From positions 977,501 through 1,041,500 of the forward strand of contig JARFJB010001945.1 in NCBI GenBank assembly GCA_036346205.1: a DNA stretch of 64,000 bases, given 5' to 3'. Made by a program: the position numbers and the translations under genes. Positions 1 to 12,258 of the stretch are shown one piece after another. Every line of letters starts with the position of its first letter. The stretch's first letter is position 1. Source of the stretch: Vesta saturnalis. Taxonomy: Eukaryota > Arthropoda > Insecta > Coleoptera > Lampyridae. The notes below the pieces were generated by a model. It saw only the letters and a program-made list of their open reading frames with translations. It searched no databases and was not told the origin of the DNA.

Positions 1-480
1 AGTAGATGGCCGGGTAGAGAAGTGGCAAAATTCGATGCGGCTTCTCGAAAACCTTCCAAAAAGTGCTCGGATGATGTATCTACCATCTGCCGTTTTAGGA
101 CCGATCTTGCTTAAAGGAGGTTGGAAGGGATGAAAGTTGGTGGACCACCATTCCTTTGGTCGAGATTACCCATTTAAAAATTACCTTCCCAACCACCTCG
201 CCCGACTGACCAATCCTGAAAATGAACACTTTCTCACTTCGTGCAGTGTGGCCAATTCATGTGTCATGGGAACCCCATAATATTCATTTATTAAACGTTG
301 AAGTAATGCCTTTGGACGGTTTTCTACTGAGATCTTTCCATAAATAAATGATCTCTGGTCAAAGTCCATGTGATCATCGGAAGTACATAACATTCACGTA
401 TTGGGTATCGGTGCATCACGTTGTAAAATGCACCAAAAACCGCGTATTCCTAAGTTAAATGGTTCACGAGTAAGTGGATC
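1..480 (+). pseudogene. possible BEL/Pao retrotransposon fragment
   Basis: In broken frames the plus strand reads GGPPFLWS followed by a stretch with LTNPENEH. This resembles the linker between RNase H and integrase of BEL/Pao polyproteins, where a GPxFL motif is followed by WP and a DPE-type motif. Frames shift between the pieces and there are several stops. There is no LTR, zinc knuckle or reverse transcriptase motif nearby, and the window edge may cut the element. A 70-codon open frame also exists on the opposite strand at 181-393; it matches nothing I know and is probably chance. Tentative call. Confidence 0.2.
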
Positions 481-654
481 TGTACGCATTTTTTAAATTT
501 TGACCTTGACATTTGACCTCCTATTCAACCATATTAGAAGCCGTAATTATTAGCGCCCTAACAGATAAGACATTAATAAATAAGCTAAAACCAATGTACT
601 TTATATCTTTATTTAATATTCCAAGAATGAGAAAAATACCTTTTTCGTTTTGAT

Positions 655-774
<120 letters not shown>

Positions 775-784
775 TATACACACA

Positions 785-2491
785 CAGGGTGTATTTTAAA
801 ACCACCGACAAACGAAAACTGGAGATTCTATGATTCAAAATAAGACAAAAATTATCATAAACGCTTTTCCGAAAATGCTTCCTAACCGAGATACAGGTTG
901 ATTAAAAAATAATTTTTTTAAGATTTTTTTAAGATTCCTCAAAAACTACAAAAGATATTACACTGAGATTTGGTACACCTAAATGTCTAATTAAGTACAA
1001 TTAATCAGGTCAGCTTGAGTCAACTGGCTCCATCCAGTGGCGTAGAATATGTTAAGTTAATGACTTTAAGTAAAAAAAAAAACGCACGTCCCTGCTTTTT
1101 TTGAAGAAATATTTTTTTTGTTAAATTTAACATTTAATTCTGCAAATAAAATCATACTTAGTATTTTTTCCATTCGGCACCCGTTTTTGAAATATTTTGC
1201 ATTAACATAAACGACTACATTATTCAGTAATAACCTAATTAAATAAATCAGAGATTGCTTTGCATTTGACAGTTACGTATCTTATGTTTGCTAAAACATT
1301 GTTTGTGTCTAATTACTGTGAAAAAATGAATTATTCCCAACGAGAACTGGTCGATATGCATTTATTTATGTTATGGTAATACTAATTGCAATCCTCGTGC
1401 AGCTGCTCGACTTTATGAACAAAGATTTCCAAATAGAAGACATCCACATCATACTACGTGTAGAGCCATTCATCGTAACTTGTTAGAGTATGGAAGTTTA
1501 AAAGGAAAGAAAAATTCAGGACGAAATGCTCGTGTACCAGTTGAAATTGTGGAACAAATTTTAGATAAGAGTTTATGAAAATTCATCAATAAATACGCGT
1601 AAGTTAGGTTTAGAATTTGGTGTGTCGCATAGCAAGTCTTGGAAAGTTTTACGAGAACAAAATTTACATCCCTTTCACCTACAAAAAGTGCATGCATTAT
1701 TGCCTGCTGACCATCCTCGTCGAATAAATTTTTGCGAATGGTTTTTAAATAAAAATACTGAAGATGTACAATTTGTTATAAACTTATTGGCCACTGATGA
1801 GTATATTTTTTCCCGAAATGGAATAATAAACTTGCATAATTCCTACAAATGGTTAGATGAAAATCAGCATCCAACTGTAGTTACAGCTCACCAACATAGA
1901 TTTAGAAAAAATATTTGGATAGGTATACTAGACGATCACCTAATCGGACTTATCCGTTTTCCTCAAAGACTTACTGGCGAATTCTATTTACATTTTTTGA
2001 GAGAAGATTTGGCAGAGTTGTTTGACGACGTGCCCTTCGATGTTGTGAACATGTATTTCATGCATGATGGTGTACCACCACATTCTACACGAAACGCCAG
2101 AGAATTTTTAAATGCATGGTTCCCTGGACGCTGGATTGGACGAGGAAGTGAAGTACCGTGGCCGGCACGATCGCTAGATTTAAACTCATTGGATTTTTTT
2201 GTGTGGGGGTATCTGAAAACTCGTGTCTATTCTGTTCAAATTGATAATCGAGAGCAACTTTGGAATCGCATACAGATGGCATGCGATGAGATTAGGGCTA
2301 TGCCACAAATTTTTCAGCGTGTTAGGTTTCATTTGCTAAGAAGAATACAAGAACATAAACATATGTTTTAATTTTTCAACTTTGACAAAATTGTTTACAA
2401 CATCTTTAACAATTCTTACAAATATTACTACTGACGAAGATAACTGTAAGTGTTATCGAAACGTTTAGATTGTATAATTTAAAGTACACCA
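785..2491 (+). mobile_element. DD41D mariner-type element A, nearly full length
   Basis: A 1.7 kb DNA transposon. The left end reads CAGGGTGTATTTTAAAACC. The reverse complement of the right end reads GGTGTACTTTAAATTA, so the two tips match only approximately and the outermost CTGTA on the right is missing. The left side abuts a (TA)n run, in line with TA target use by this superfamily. The right end is cut off by a mariner fragment at 2490. Bases 840-1320 are non-coding subterminal sequence. The transposase lies at 1326-2371. This is the most intact DD41D copy in the window. Confidence 0.8.
1326..2371 (+). pseudogene. DD41D transposase of element A, two frameshifts
   Basis: Cut-and-paste transposase of the IS630-Tc1-mariner superfamily. 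The N-terminal helix-turn-helix part begins at ATG 1326 (MNYSQRELVDMHLF) and continues with RAAARLYEQRFPNRRHP, the hallmark of the DUF4817-type N-terminus. A frameshift lies near 1367 and another near 1577; from 1622 the frame is open for 249 codons. The catalytic domain keeps all three Asp: ATDEYIF, MHDGVPPH, and the last D of SLDLNSLDFF. Forty-one residues separate the second and third D, the spacing reported for rosa-type DD41D elements. The C-terminus ends in HKHMF. It differs from element I in sequence, so several subfamilies are present. Confidence 0.85.
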
Positions 2492-3082
2492 TTAAAAAAT
2501 CCCAAAAAAGATCAGTAAAATCATTTTTGTATCAAATAGTGACGGGTGACGAAAAATGGATTTATTTTGAAAACCCTAATCGGGGCTTTCACCTGGCGAA
2601 GCCGGTACTTCAACGCTTTGGGAAGAAGACCATGCTTTGTGTCTGGTGGATCCAGCAGAGCGGTATTGTGTATTAGGAACTCTTGAAGCCTGACGAAACC
2701 TGTTATGCACAACGCAATCGTCAACAAATGATTAATTTAAATCACGCGACGACCGGAATGGGTCAGAAGACATGGCAAAGTGATTTTGTTACAACACAAA
2801 ACGCCGTCTCACACAGCAAAGCCAGTGAAAGACACCTTGAAATCGCACCCACCGTACTCCTCAGACCTGGCGCCATCTGACTATCACCTATTCACATTAA
2901 TGGGGCACGCGCTCGCAGAGCAGCACTTCAGCAATTTCGAGGAAGTTGGAAAATGGCCGCAAAAGACAAGCAGTTTTTATGGCATGGTATTCATAAATTA
3001 CCTGAAAGATGGGCGAAAAAATTAATTTCCCTTGAAAATTACGTGTTTTCTTTACCAAAAAAACCGGAAAAAACTTATGCAT
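2490..3082 (+). pseudogene. mariner (DD34D, mauritiana-type) transposase fragment
   Basis: The translation starts abruptly inside the catalytic core (SFLYQIVTGDEKWIYFENP), continues through MLCVWW, ELLKPDET and RQQMINLNHA, and ends with PYSSDLAPSDYHLF, HALAEQHFSNFEEV and FLWHGIHKLPERWAK. These are canonical mauritiana-subfamily mariner motifs. The N-terminal DNA-binding half is missing, there are frameshifts near 2676 and 2780, and about eight residues before PPYSSDL are lost. The second catalytic Asp is replaced: the usual HDNAPSH reads QHKTPSH. No TIRs remain. It sits directly against element A on the left and a (TA)n run on the right. Clearly unrelated in subfamily to the DD41D copies. Confidence 0.9.
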
Positions 3083-3088
3083 ACACCT

Positions 3089-3089
<1 letters not shown>

Positions 3090-3122
<33 letters not shown>
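3090..3122. repeat. (TA)n microsatellite
   Basis: About 30 bp of TA immediately after the mariner fragment. Confidence 0.9.
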
Positions 3123-3124
<2 letters not shown>

Positions 3125-3407
3125 AATTACGATATGTATACATACATTTTTTTAAATGGAAACAGTAGTTGGCCATGACTTTCTATGATATAACATATAA
3201 TATAGTTATTTTGAAAAATTAAAGAGATACGGTCGTATTTCCGGTTTAATTTCCGAATTATTAGTATGGTAGGTCATGAAATCCGTTGTTGATTGACAAA
3301 TGCTACTCCTATTACTTTTAAGTTTAGTTTGGAAGTGCTTTTCAGTTTTATTGGTGTTGTAGTCGCTACAATGCATTTTTCTAATATAGAAAAGCGTAAT
3401 ATGATTG

Positions 3408-3416
3408 AATGTTATA
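3408..3416. repeat. left 9-bp target-site duplication
   Basis: AATGTTATA, identical to 5117-5125 on the far side of the nested element. It lies inside the transposase reading frame of element B. Confidence 0.8.
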
Positions 3417-5116
3417 ACCCGCATCAAATAGATATGTTTTTTCAGTGGAACAAATTTAACCTTTTGCGTGGAATTTCATATAAATGAACCTGCCTGGTCC
3501 TAATGTATACCAAAAATATTAATAAAACGATTACCGGGACGAAAGGGGCGAAAAATAAGGGTATCTTTGGTGGTGTTGATTTTTTCATAATTTTGAAATT
3601 ACTAAATTTTTAAGATGCACCGTAACCGTATTGAAAGGGGTCTTACCATCTGTTGCCTTTATTCAAATTAGGTACATATATTTTAGTTGGTCAATCAGGA
3701 TAATTTCAATTTAGAGCCTTGGTCAAAACTAATAGAGCAAATGTGGCAAGCAAATTGTGAAGATTACCTAATAAATACGAGGTTTCCGATTTGGTTGAAA
3801 TTTTTCATAATCATACCGTCATGTAGTAGCTTATATAAGGCGTAGATATGCCCAAAGGACCTTCATGATCAAACTATACGCTGTCCAAATAGAAAAATAA
3901 AAAGCAGGCCGTTTTAAAAGACAAAATCTTTTCGAGTTATACTTCGTTAAATTTTAAATTCACCAAACTGGTGGAACTATGCTTACACCGATTTTATTGT
4001 TTTGGTCTTTACTTGAGGCGAAATACGTCTCAAATCTTCACTAAAACAACAAATTCTTTGGAAAACACCAAACGTATTGTCGCAATGGAGAAAAACTGCG
4101 TTTTTTGCACTTGAGGTCAAAGATTCCCAAAAAAATTGTTTATCCAGTAATTTCTCTTGGTAAATCGTACTGTCCATGTTTTCATCTTTTAGAACCATAT
4201 AACCTTTTTCCAAGAATACAAATAAACAATTTCAATTTTAGGTCAAAAATTTGTTGGCAAAACAAAATATTGCTGTTGTAGTATTTTGAAAACTTGGGAA
4301 AACTTGCCCACAAATTCAAAAAAAAAAAAACCCTGTTTATGTTTCGGTCAAATATAAAGAATCATCGTTATTGGTTTTGCACATCAAATTAATTTAACTA
4401 AAACTTTTCCTATGAACAAAACGGGAGGTATGTATAATTTTATTCGCCAGTGAACCCTTTCAACATAGAGGTAAACAAATAAAAATATTTGATGTACAAC
4501 AGGGCTCAAACCTTCAGTACGGTGATGGCGCATTAAGAGCTTGTTAAAAATTAGGTCACTTCAAATCAGGAAGTATGTACCTTTTTGTTCGCTCTTATGC
4601 CACTGCTAGTGAAACCCTTTTAACATAAATAATTAAATAAATAAAAATATTTGATGTACAACAGCGTTTAATACGGCGAGGTGCATGAAGTGATTCTTAA
4701 AAATTACGTAATTTAAAACGGAGTGGGAGTACAGTTTTAAAGTTTGTTTTTAACTTCAATTTTAGGCAAAGTACAAAGTACGTTTTCAAAATTATGAAAA
4801 CACCAACACCACCAAAGTTACCCTTTTAATTTCAATACGGCGAGGTGCATGAAGTGCATCTTAAAGTGATTCTTAAAAATTACGTAATTTCAAAACGGAG
4901 TGAGGGTTTTAAATTTTGTTTTTAGCTTCAATTTTAGACAAAGTACGTTTTCGAAATTATTTTTCACTCCTTTTATCCCGTAATCGTTTTTAATGTTTTT
5001 GATATACGATAGGACCTAGTACGTTCATTTATTCCGCCCAAAATGTTAAATTCGGTCCATAATTACCTAAAAAGAAAACGTCTGTAGCTGTAATCTATTG
5101 CTAACTTGATGCGTGT
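3417..5116. mobile_element. non-autonomous TIR element with 9-bp target duplication
   Basis: A 1700-bp insertion with tips ACCCGCATCAA (left) and ACACGCATCAA (right, reverse complement), bounded by a perfect 9-bp duplication AATGTTATA. The inverted arms extend inward for 150 bp or more: 3454-3620 mirrors 4785-5065, including GGTCCTA, AAACGATTAC and CTTTGGTGGTGTTG on each side. No open frame of note lies inside. The 9-bp duplication fits a Mutator-like (MULE) element, which makes 8-10 bp duplications; no MULE transposase is present, so the class is an inference. An internal direct-repeat array is listed separately. Confidence 0.75.
4450..4930. repeat. direct repeats inside the nested element
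   Basis: Segments of about 160 bp are repeated. The stretch with AAAAATATTTGATGTACAAC recurs at about 4480 and 4645. The stretch with ATACGGCGAGGTGCATGAAG recurs at about 4670 and 4835, each followed by TTCTTAAAAATTACGTAATTT. The last copy forms part of the right inverted arm. Confidence 0.75.
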
Positions 5117-5125
5117 AATGTTATA
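5117..5125. repeat. right 9-bp target-site duplication
   Basis: AATGTTATA, matching 3408-3416; downstream sequence resumes the interrupted transposase frame. Confidence 0.8.
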
Positions 5126-6498
5126 TTCGGTGTCAAAAAAATGAAGTGCTAGCTATACAGCAATATTTTAACCTCTTATTTTGAACGTTGTCAACCTTCT
5201 CAGCGTACATTTAAAAGACTATATGTTGCGTTAGGTGAATATGAATTTTCTGTAAAGCCAGAAATGAAACAGCACATTAATGAAGCTGTCGAAGTAAACA
5301 CGTTAGCATCTGTTATGCAGAATGCATCAACTTCAATACGAGAAATTAGTATGCCAGCAGGAATTTCACAACGTACTGTTGTACGAGCGTTAAAAAATCA
5401 TAAACTCCACCCATATAAGTCATTAACTTTACAAAAATTACACCCATGTTGATAACGTCCGGCGTACCGAGTTTTTTACGTGGTTTAGAAACAAGTGTGT
5501 AGTCGTTCCATAGTTTAAATTTAAGGTACTTTGGACGGACAAAAGTAGATTTACAAATTGCGGGATGTTTAATAGGCACAATGAGCATCTCTGGTCACAA
5601 GAAAATCCGCATCATGCCGAGCAAAGAAAGCCACAAATTAAATTTGGGTTTCATGTGTGGTGTGGTGTTATCTGATTAACACTTTTTGGTCCATACGTTT
5701 TTGATGGGACTTTACCCGGTGAGCGTTACCTTCATTTCCTAAGATATGATAGACGACGTAAATTTGGAGACTCGCGCTATGCTGTAGTGGTTTCAACACG
5801 ATGCAGCATCGCCCCATAATCAATTAGGAGTGCGAAATTATTTAGAAACAATTTTTCCCGACTTGTGGATAGGAAGGAATGTACCATGCACACCTCGATC
5901 AACCAATCGGTCTGTTTTAGATTTCTCTTTGTGGGGTACGATAAAGGTGGAAGATCTTAGAGAACCAGTACTAGAAGGTTTTGCGTTCTTTAAGAAATTC
6001 TGTTCTAAAAATGTATAACGTGGATTAATTAATCCTTTGAACATACGTACAAATGTCTTTAAGTAATACTTTAGTTGTTGGTCATAGAGTAGCCTATGTA
6101 GTTCTTTACCGTTTATGTTTTTGTGTCATAGCCAATTTTGTTAGAAATAGAGTAATTTTTGTATTTCTTTGCTGTGTATGGTTTCATGTCATAGCCAAAT
6201 GTGTTCATTAACACTTTTTTAGTTGCTAAATCATATTTCTCAATATTTTAATACATATTGGGCTTTCCCTTCATTTTGAAAACTCCATTATAGTGATTCG
6301 TACAATGTTATCTAAAGTGTAGTGATACGATTTGCACCCGCAATTCAAATTTATTTCACAGTTCATCATATTACTGTTGTATTTGTTAACAAACAACGGC
6401 TTTCTATGGCCTAATATACTAATAATTCTGAAATTAAACTGGAAAAATGACCGTATCTCTGCAGTTTTTCAAAATAACTATGACATGTGATATTAGAC

Positions 6499-7113
6499 CA
6501 GAAAAAACTTTTTTAAACCCACACCCACACGCAGGGTATAACCTTTTTTATCCCAATACTAACCATATGTCACAAAAGATTGTATATTATTAAGTGAATG
6601 TTTCCACACTTATCTTTTTAAATGTACCCTTCTCATCTAACATATCCTCAATTATATACCACTTCCGGTTATACCAGTAGTAATTACAAATAGAACAAAC
6701 CTGTATATTTTTACATTTTTCAGTTTCTTATTGGATTTAAAGGTACTGCAAGTATAACAATTTTCATTGTTTTTGTTGTTATTTCAAAAAGGTAAAAGAT
6801 TTACTTCTCTTCTAATTAAAGTAATAAACTCGGCAGCTTCTTATCGGTTATTTGAGTCACCGTTGTATATAATTTTTTCAATTTGTTTTTGTTTATTTTA
6901 ACCTTTCTATTCCACTTTAAATAATTTATTTTTTCAATATTTGTTGCCAATTGATTGCGATCACCTTTTTTAAAATATTTAAAATGGTGTTGTACTTTAA
7001 CTATTAAAGTAGCTTCGTGCTAAAATTGGTGTCCAGCAATGTATTATAATTAATAAGACAAATAAAAATTGAGATATCTATCTCATAATCCGTTGTAATC
7101 GACATGATTGTAT
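6499..7113. other. non-coding, nothing recognised
   Basis: AT-rich sequence between elements B and C. It includes a CAGGGTATAACC stretch near 6532 that could be a lone element tip; no partner was found. Confidence 0.5.
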
Positions 7114-7133
7114 ACACACACACACACACACAC
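7114..7133. repeat. (CA)n microsatellite
   Basis: Ten CA units that end at the left tip of element C. Confidence 0.9.
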
Positions 7134-7134
7134 C

Positions 7135-7858
7135 CCCAATTTTTTTAAATTGCAACCTAGGTTGAGTTTGGTGTCATTTGACAGGTAATACACTACGGTA
7201 TATCATAAGCTTATTTATTCTAAAATAACGAAGAAAATTAAAAAGCCAAATTAACTTTGTAGAGGGAACAGTTTCTGGACAAAGGGCTGTAAATAAATAC
7301 AACTTATACAAAAATTTAATTCAAATGTAGTATTTCTGTGTTCTCTACTGATTGTTATCAATTTTAGCAATTTCTAATACTCTTTATCGCTTTTCTAATT
7401 CGAACTGATAGTAAATACTACAATACGATATTATCATAAGCTTGTTTTTCTCATGTAGAGTCGCTTGTAAAATACGGTTTGGTTTTTGTGGTAATAAGTA
7501 TGTTTATTTATTTATTTAATAGGCCAATAACATTAGATGAATTAGAAGCTCGAATTAGAATTGCAATCACAAACATTCCTCCGCCATATCTGCAGAATGC
7601 ATTGGGTGCTTTTGTTGATAGACTTAGATATTGTCAAGAAGCGAATGGACAACAATTTGAGCAGTTATTGTGATTTTCATCAATTAAGTAACTTTCTTAT
7701 TCAATTCTTTTGTTTTATTCACTTGAACTATTTGTTTAATATTTTAATTTTCTTCGTTATTTTAGAATAAACAAGCCCATGATATACCGTGCTGTATTTC
7801 TAAATCAATTACCTGCCAAATGACATCAAACTCAAGCTAGGTTGCCATTAAAAACAAT
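7135..7858 (+). mobile_element. DD41D element C, 0.72 kb deletion derivative
   Basis: Left arm 7135-7240 and right arm 7748-7858 are inverted copies of each other, sharing AACCTAGGTTGAGTTTG-like sequence (AGCTTGAGTTTGATG on the other arm), ATTTGACAGGTAAT versus ATTTGGCAGGTAAT, and TATTCTAAAATAACGAAGA. Between them only the last 50 or so codons of a transposase remain. The tip TTTTTTAAATTGCAACCTAGG is very like the tip of element F at 18382, so C and F belong to one subfamily. Confidence 0.8.
7518..7673 (+). pseudogene. DD41D transposase C-terminus, element C
   Basis: Encodes PITLDELEARIRIAITN, LQNALGAFVDRLRYC and finally QQFEQLL before the stop. This pattern (a DELxxRI helix, a short linker, then Cys and HFExL at the very end) closes DD41D transposases in this window, for example element I ending EQYL. 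All catalytic residues are deleted. The upstream ATG at 7479 belongs to junction sequence, not to a real gene start. Confidence 0.75.
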
Positions 7859-10476
7859 TCAAGATGGCTGCCTCTGACAAACACCAGTCGCACAAAACAA
7901 ATGAAACTCATGTCAAAATATAGGTATTTATGTATTATTTAACCCCACCAAACGTCAAATCTAAATGTCAAACCATTTCTACATAATCCCATTTGGTGCT
8001 ATAATTTTTTGCACACCCTAAAACGATTGCAACAAAAAATTAGGCTACATTAAACAATTTTAGTTGATAAAGTAAATTTTTTTGTTTTGTTTTTTTGTTT
8101 CGTAACAGGTGTATGAATTTTTTATAAAACTTCGTTTACATAACTACTTGTTGACAAACGAAGGTACGTAATTATAGACGCTCATAAAATGTGATTTCAC
8201 GATAGTTAGCAGCGACACTTTTTGTTCGTTAGTTTAATTCACGTTAAAACAAAGCAGAAGCCTACAAGATGTACAATGTGTGAATCAATGAAGAAATGAT
8301 GTTAGAACGAAAAGCTGTGATTCTAAATCCTATATCTCAAACTACATGGCTGCAATGTGTACAATTGGTGCACTTGTCCCAAATATATTTACCATTTGAG
8401 CATTGAGCCAATCAAAAAAAAAATGATCAACATATCAACGTAAAGACGGGCGTAATAACTATCTTTAGCACATTTAAAGAAACATCTTTGGACCCCCCTC
8501 GCTTCGGAAGTAATTTTTATGACATTAAATGCAGTTATTTTTCTAATCCGAATATAAAAGAATTTTTGATTAACTAGACCGTGCAAATCCATTAAAAAAC
8601 CGTTCGTAAAAAGATAACAATATTTTTCGAGTGTAGATAGTGTATAAATATTTGTTTTTTAATGACGTGAAACTATTTATAACACACAAAGCAAATAATA
8701 GAATAACCTCCTCGTAATAAAACTAACATGGAATGAAATAATTAATGAACGACAATACAAGCTTTTCATAAATGCAAACGTGTAAAAAGGAAAATTAGAA
8801 ATATTTACAGTATTATCATTATATATTTACACCGTATTTTAAACAATTTTCCTATAATAATAATAATAGTCTTTTCAAAAGAACTTGAAATTCTTATCGT
8901 TTTTTTAGGTTCGACAACTATATAAACAATTGTATAAATTTTCCAAGAAGGTTATTGATAAATATTATCAAATTCTTGGTAATACATAATACAAACGATC
9001 TATTTATGACTCTTCAAAAATTTACTGTTGATTTACTTTTAATGTTACTACAACCGATAAATAGATTACGACTGAGATTTTTTGTTGATTAAAATTATGT
9101 ACCTACTTTCTATTAGAATTTTAAATATTGAGTAAACTATTATAATATTTCCACCAGGTAATAATGAAACAAGTTATAGTTGTCGTTCACTCATATAGTC
9201 ATATGTAACAATCCAAATATTCAAAATAAAGAAATGTTCAAGAAAATAGTTTATATAATTATTCATTTATTCTATTAAGGTTCTGACCTATTATCGTTAT
9301 TTAATTTAAATAAAATTATTACATTCCAATTAATTCAGTTATTAATAGCCCGGAAGTTTTTAACGGATAAAGGAAATTCAAAAGGTCGGGGTGCGATTAA
9401 AATAAACAAAACGTTTTTTCCTTTACACGTGTTTATTATGATAATAGAAATTTATCGATTGCTGCTTAGGTAATATAAGTTACAATGAATGTGAACGATA
9501 AAGTGAATTAGAAATCGTTTGTTCTAGATTACATTTCATTTCAATTTAATTTATAACAGTATTCTTTTCATTATCAACACATCCAATTAAATTCGGCAAA
9601 AATCCCGGGTCAAAGTGGCAGAACTGGTTAGAAAACGAGAATGTAAATTACTGGTATAGTAATTAAGCAACCATTTAGTTTCTATCTTGTAGTTAGTTTC
9701 CGTTACTTTCAATATTTTGCTTACAGCAATTTATATTTTATTGCCTCTCACAAGATTTTAACTGTAACGTAATTAAGACTTGGGAAAATGCAATTTTCTG
9801 AATATCAGTATATAAAATACGTCGGTATAATGACACAAAGTGAACCCATTTAGCTAAAATGGGTAGTGCATTCATTCTTAAGTTAATAGCTTAGTTACAT
9901 AACACCATTAGGAATTTTTTAATTTAGAATAAAAGAGAAAAATTCTACCAGATGTAGTAAACTAGAAATATTAAATCTATCCGGTGAAAGGTAACTCGAA
10001 AGTATTTAAATAACACAACACTTAATTAACGGTAGTTGAGCAGCCTTGGTATTATATTATTATGAATGCAGTTTATATTTATCAACACATACCAGCAGCT
10101 ATTAATTCATAGTAGTTTGACCTTAGATTTGTCATAAACATAAATAAATCTGAATTTATTTTTGGATACAATCTCTAAATATTAACTAAAAAAGTGAAAA
10201 TGTAAACATTTTTGGACCAAACGATTTCAAGCATTTTAACAAGCCTTGGCATGTAAATTAAATGTATCATAGTGTTACCTACAAATCGATCAACAGACTT
10301 ATTTTTTCTTAAATACTAGATGCGTATCGAATTATTTCCTGGCACGTATGAAAATAACATATTTTTGTTATAAACAGGAAGTTGTTAATATATGCAATTT
10401 ATATGCAGTAAGCCAACGATATTTTGTCATTCGAAAATTGTAATTATTATTGAATCATTCATTTATCACAAATAAG

Positions 10477-10520
<44 letters not shown>

Positions 10521-12258
10521 CGATGGTTATAAATAGGTATAATACAGGGGGTAGAGTTGTATCGAGTTCAAATATTATATCGTATGCAAGTTCAAATAAA
10601 GTTGAAGAAGTTGTACATTTGGTTATGAGAAAATATAATACACGAATTTAAAAATATGGTTTTTATACAACAAAGCAGGCTTCATGGAATTTGCAAATGA
10701 TATTGTATTCATAAAAGCATTGAGCTATAGCAGTAGCATGTTAAAAACGTCAACACGATACATATTAGTGTGTAAGTTCCAATTTCGTTAAAGATAAATA
10801 AGAAATTTCACATATAAATCAATATAATTAAGCCATTAAACACATAACAGATATTGATTACATGGAGTACAATAATTCTAATGTGTAGAACATGTATAGT
10901 AATTGGTACAATGCATAAAAACTCTGCGAACTATAAAAGGGTTATGGTACGAAGACTGTATGTTAATAGATCCTAGACTAAGTGTTTAAAAAGTGCTTAA
11001 GAAGTTAAAGTGCCTTAGAAACATATCTAAAAAACTTAAACATTAATGTGCATGTGATATTAACATATAAATACAATTTGTGTACAAAACTTACAAAATA
11101 TGGTAACAATGATGAAAGTGTGAAAATAGAAAATTAGAAACTATAAAGTACAGATAAACAGTGATCGTGTTAGAGACATATACAGGAACATATTAGATAA
11201 ACATTACAAGTGGTATAAACGTTTAAAACGCAAGTTTAAATTAAATTATATAAAGTTAGGTTAAGTACAATAAATTAAGAAATTTACAAATTTATAGATT
11301 AGTTAGGAACAGATAAGTTCAGAATAAATTATAAAGCAATTATAAAATAGGTTTCATTAGTTGTACAATAAATTAATTTTAAATATATAGTTTAAACATA
11401 AATTTAGAAAAGTTATAGGTTAATACTAAAATTAAGGTATTAAAATAGAAATTTTGCTAAAACTATGTAAAATAGGTAGAGATAAATGTATTCTTATACA
11501 GTTTTTTTATGTAAAAGCTGAATATGTCATCAGTTTAGTTGTAAAATAAAATATTTATTAGATATTAGTAAATTTAGGTATAAAATTTTCAAAATGTAAA
11601 TTCATGAAGCGAATTATAGCATGTGAGGTGTCTATTTATGCAGAATTTTGTCCTGAGTTCAAAAATGTATTTAAAAATCAAATCCGAATTGAATTGAAAC
11701 AGTTATGGTATAATTTATGTTTTAGTTAAACTAATTTTTTTGTTTAGACCAATCGAATGCCGGGATCTTTTGTATGTAATGTAAAGAAAAAATTGAAAGT
11801 TATGGTAGCTATGAAAAAGTATAAAAGGAATTGCTCTTGATGTAAGTTAAAATTTTCGTTAACATTATCGGAAGTGAACCGCGAGCAACGTAGAGTCTGA
11901 AATTTCACTATTGTTTCATTTCGAAATTTTGTTCAACATCGGGTGATGTGCAATTTTTTTTACTTTAATAAAATTCGTCTGTTATAGTGGATGTGATGTT
12001 TATTTTTTCTCAAAAGTAATTGAGGTTATAAAACAACTTTAACTTCAAATCGGTATCTAAAAATAAAAGTGGTAGCAATTATAAAAGTTTATGAAAGATT
12101 AAGTCACAAGATTAATTCGAAAATTTAATAAATATTTCAATATCCAAATAAAATAAAAGTGCAACTATAAAAGAAAATGAGCATATTACCCAAGTGCAAT
12201 GTAAATACCGTAAAGATGATTTACCACAAGTTAGTGAAGCTGGATGAATTTATGGATA
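7859..12258. other. long AT-rich non-coding stretch
   Basis: No reading frame with any recognisable motif on either strand. It holds a TAATAATAATAATAG run near 8856, a (TA)n run at 10480, and a visibly A-rich top strand from about 10.95 to 11.5 kb. I see no inverted termini, tRNA or conserved RNA. This could be intergenic or intronic host DNA, or very old repeats. Confidence 0.5.
10480..10519. repeat. (TA)n microsatellite
   Basis: About 38 bp of TA. Unlike most of the others, no element tip is recognisable beside it. Confidence 0.9.

Larger units (their letters stand above)
3371..6018 (+). pseudogene. DD41D transposase of element B, split by an insertion
   Basis: The first exon-like piece, 3371-3416, encodes MHFSNIEKRNMIECY. 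After the nested element the frame resumes at 5117 with IRCQ and, one frameshift later, YFERCQPSQRTFKRLY, the DUF4817-type helix-turn-helix region. Then come HKLHPYK and, in broken frames, HDAASPHN and RNYLETIFPDLWIGR. The third acidic motif is degraded (RSVLDFSLWG). Stops occur from 5452 on, and a large part of the central catalytic region is frameshifted. The C-terminus at 6018 is aberrant. A dead copy; the join across the insertion is supported by the 9-bp duplication described separately. Confidence 0.75.
3185..6498 (+). mobile_element. DD41D element B with about 130-bp TIRs and a nested insertion
   Basis: Inverted arms at about 3185-3310 and 6366-6498 share the core AGAGATACGGTC and the stretch ATAGTTATTTTGAAAAA, with continued similarity through CCGTTGTT(G/T). 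Removing the 1.7 kb insertion 3417-5116 leaves an element of about 1.6 kb, the usual size for this lineage. Its transposase runs on the plus strand. Bases 6020-6366 hold non-coding 3' sequence. The exact outer ends are uncertain because the tips are diverged. Confidence 0.7.

Noticed and set aside
3983..4213. Minus-strand 76-codon frame in the nested element
   Set aside because: No motif, not conserved in the mirrored arm, composition like non-coding DNA.
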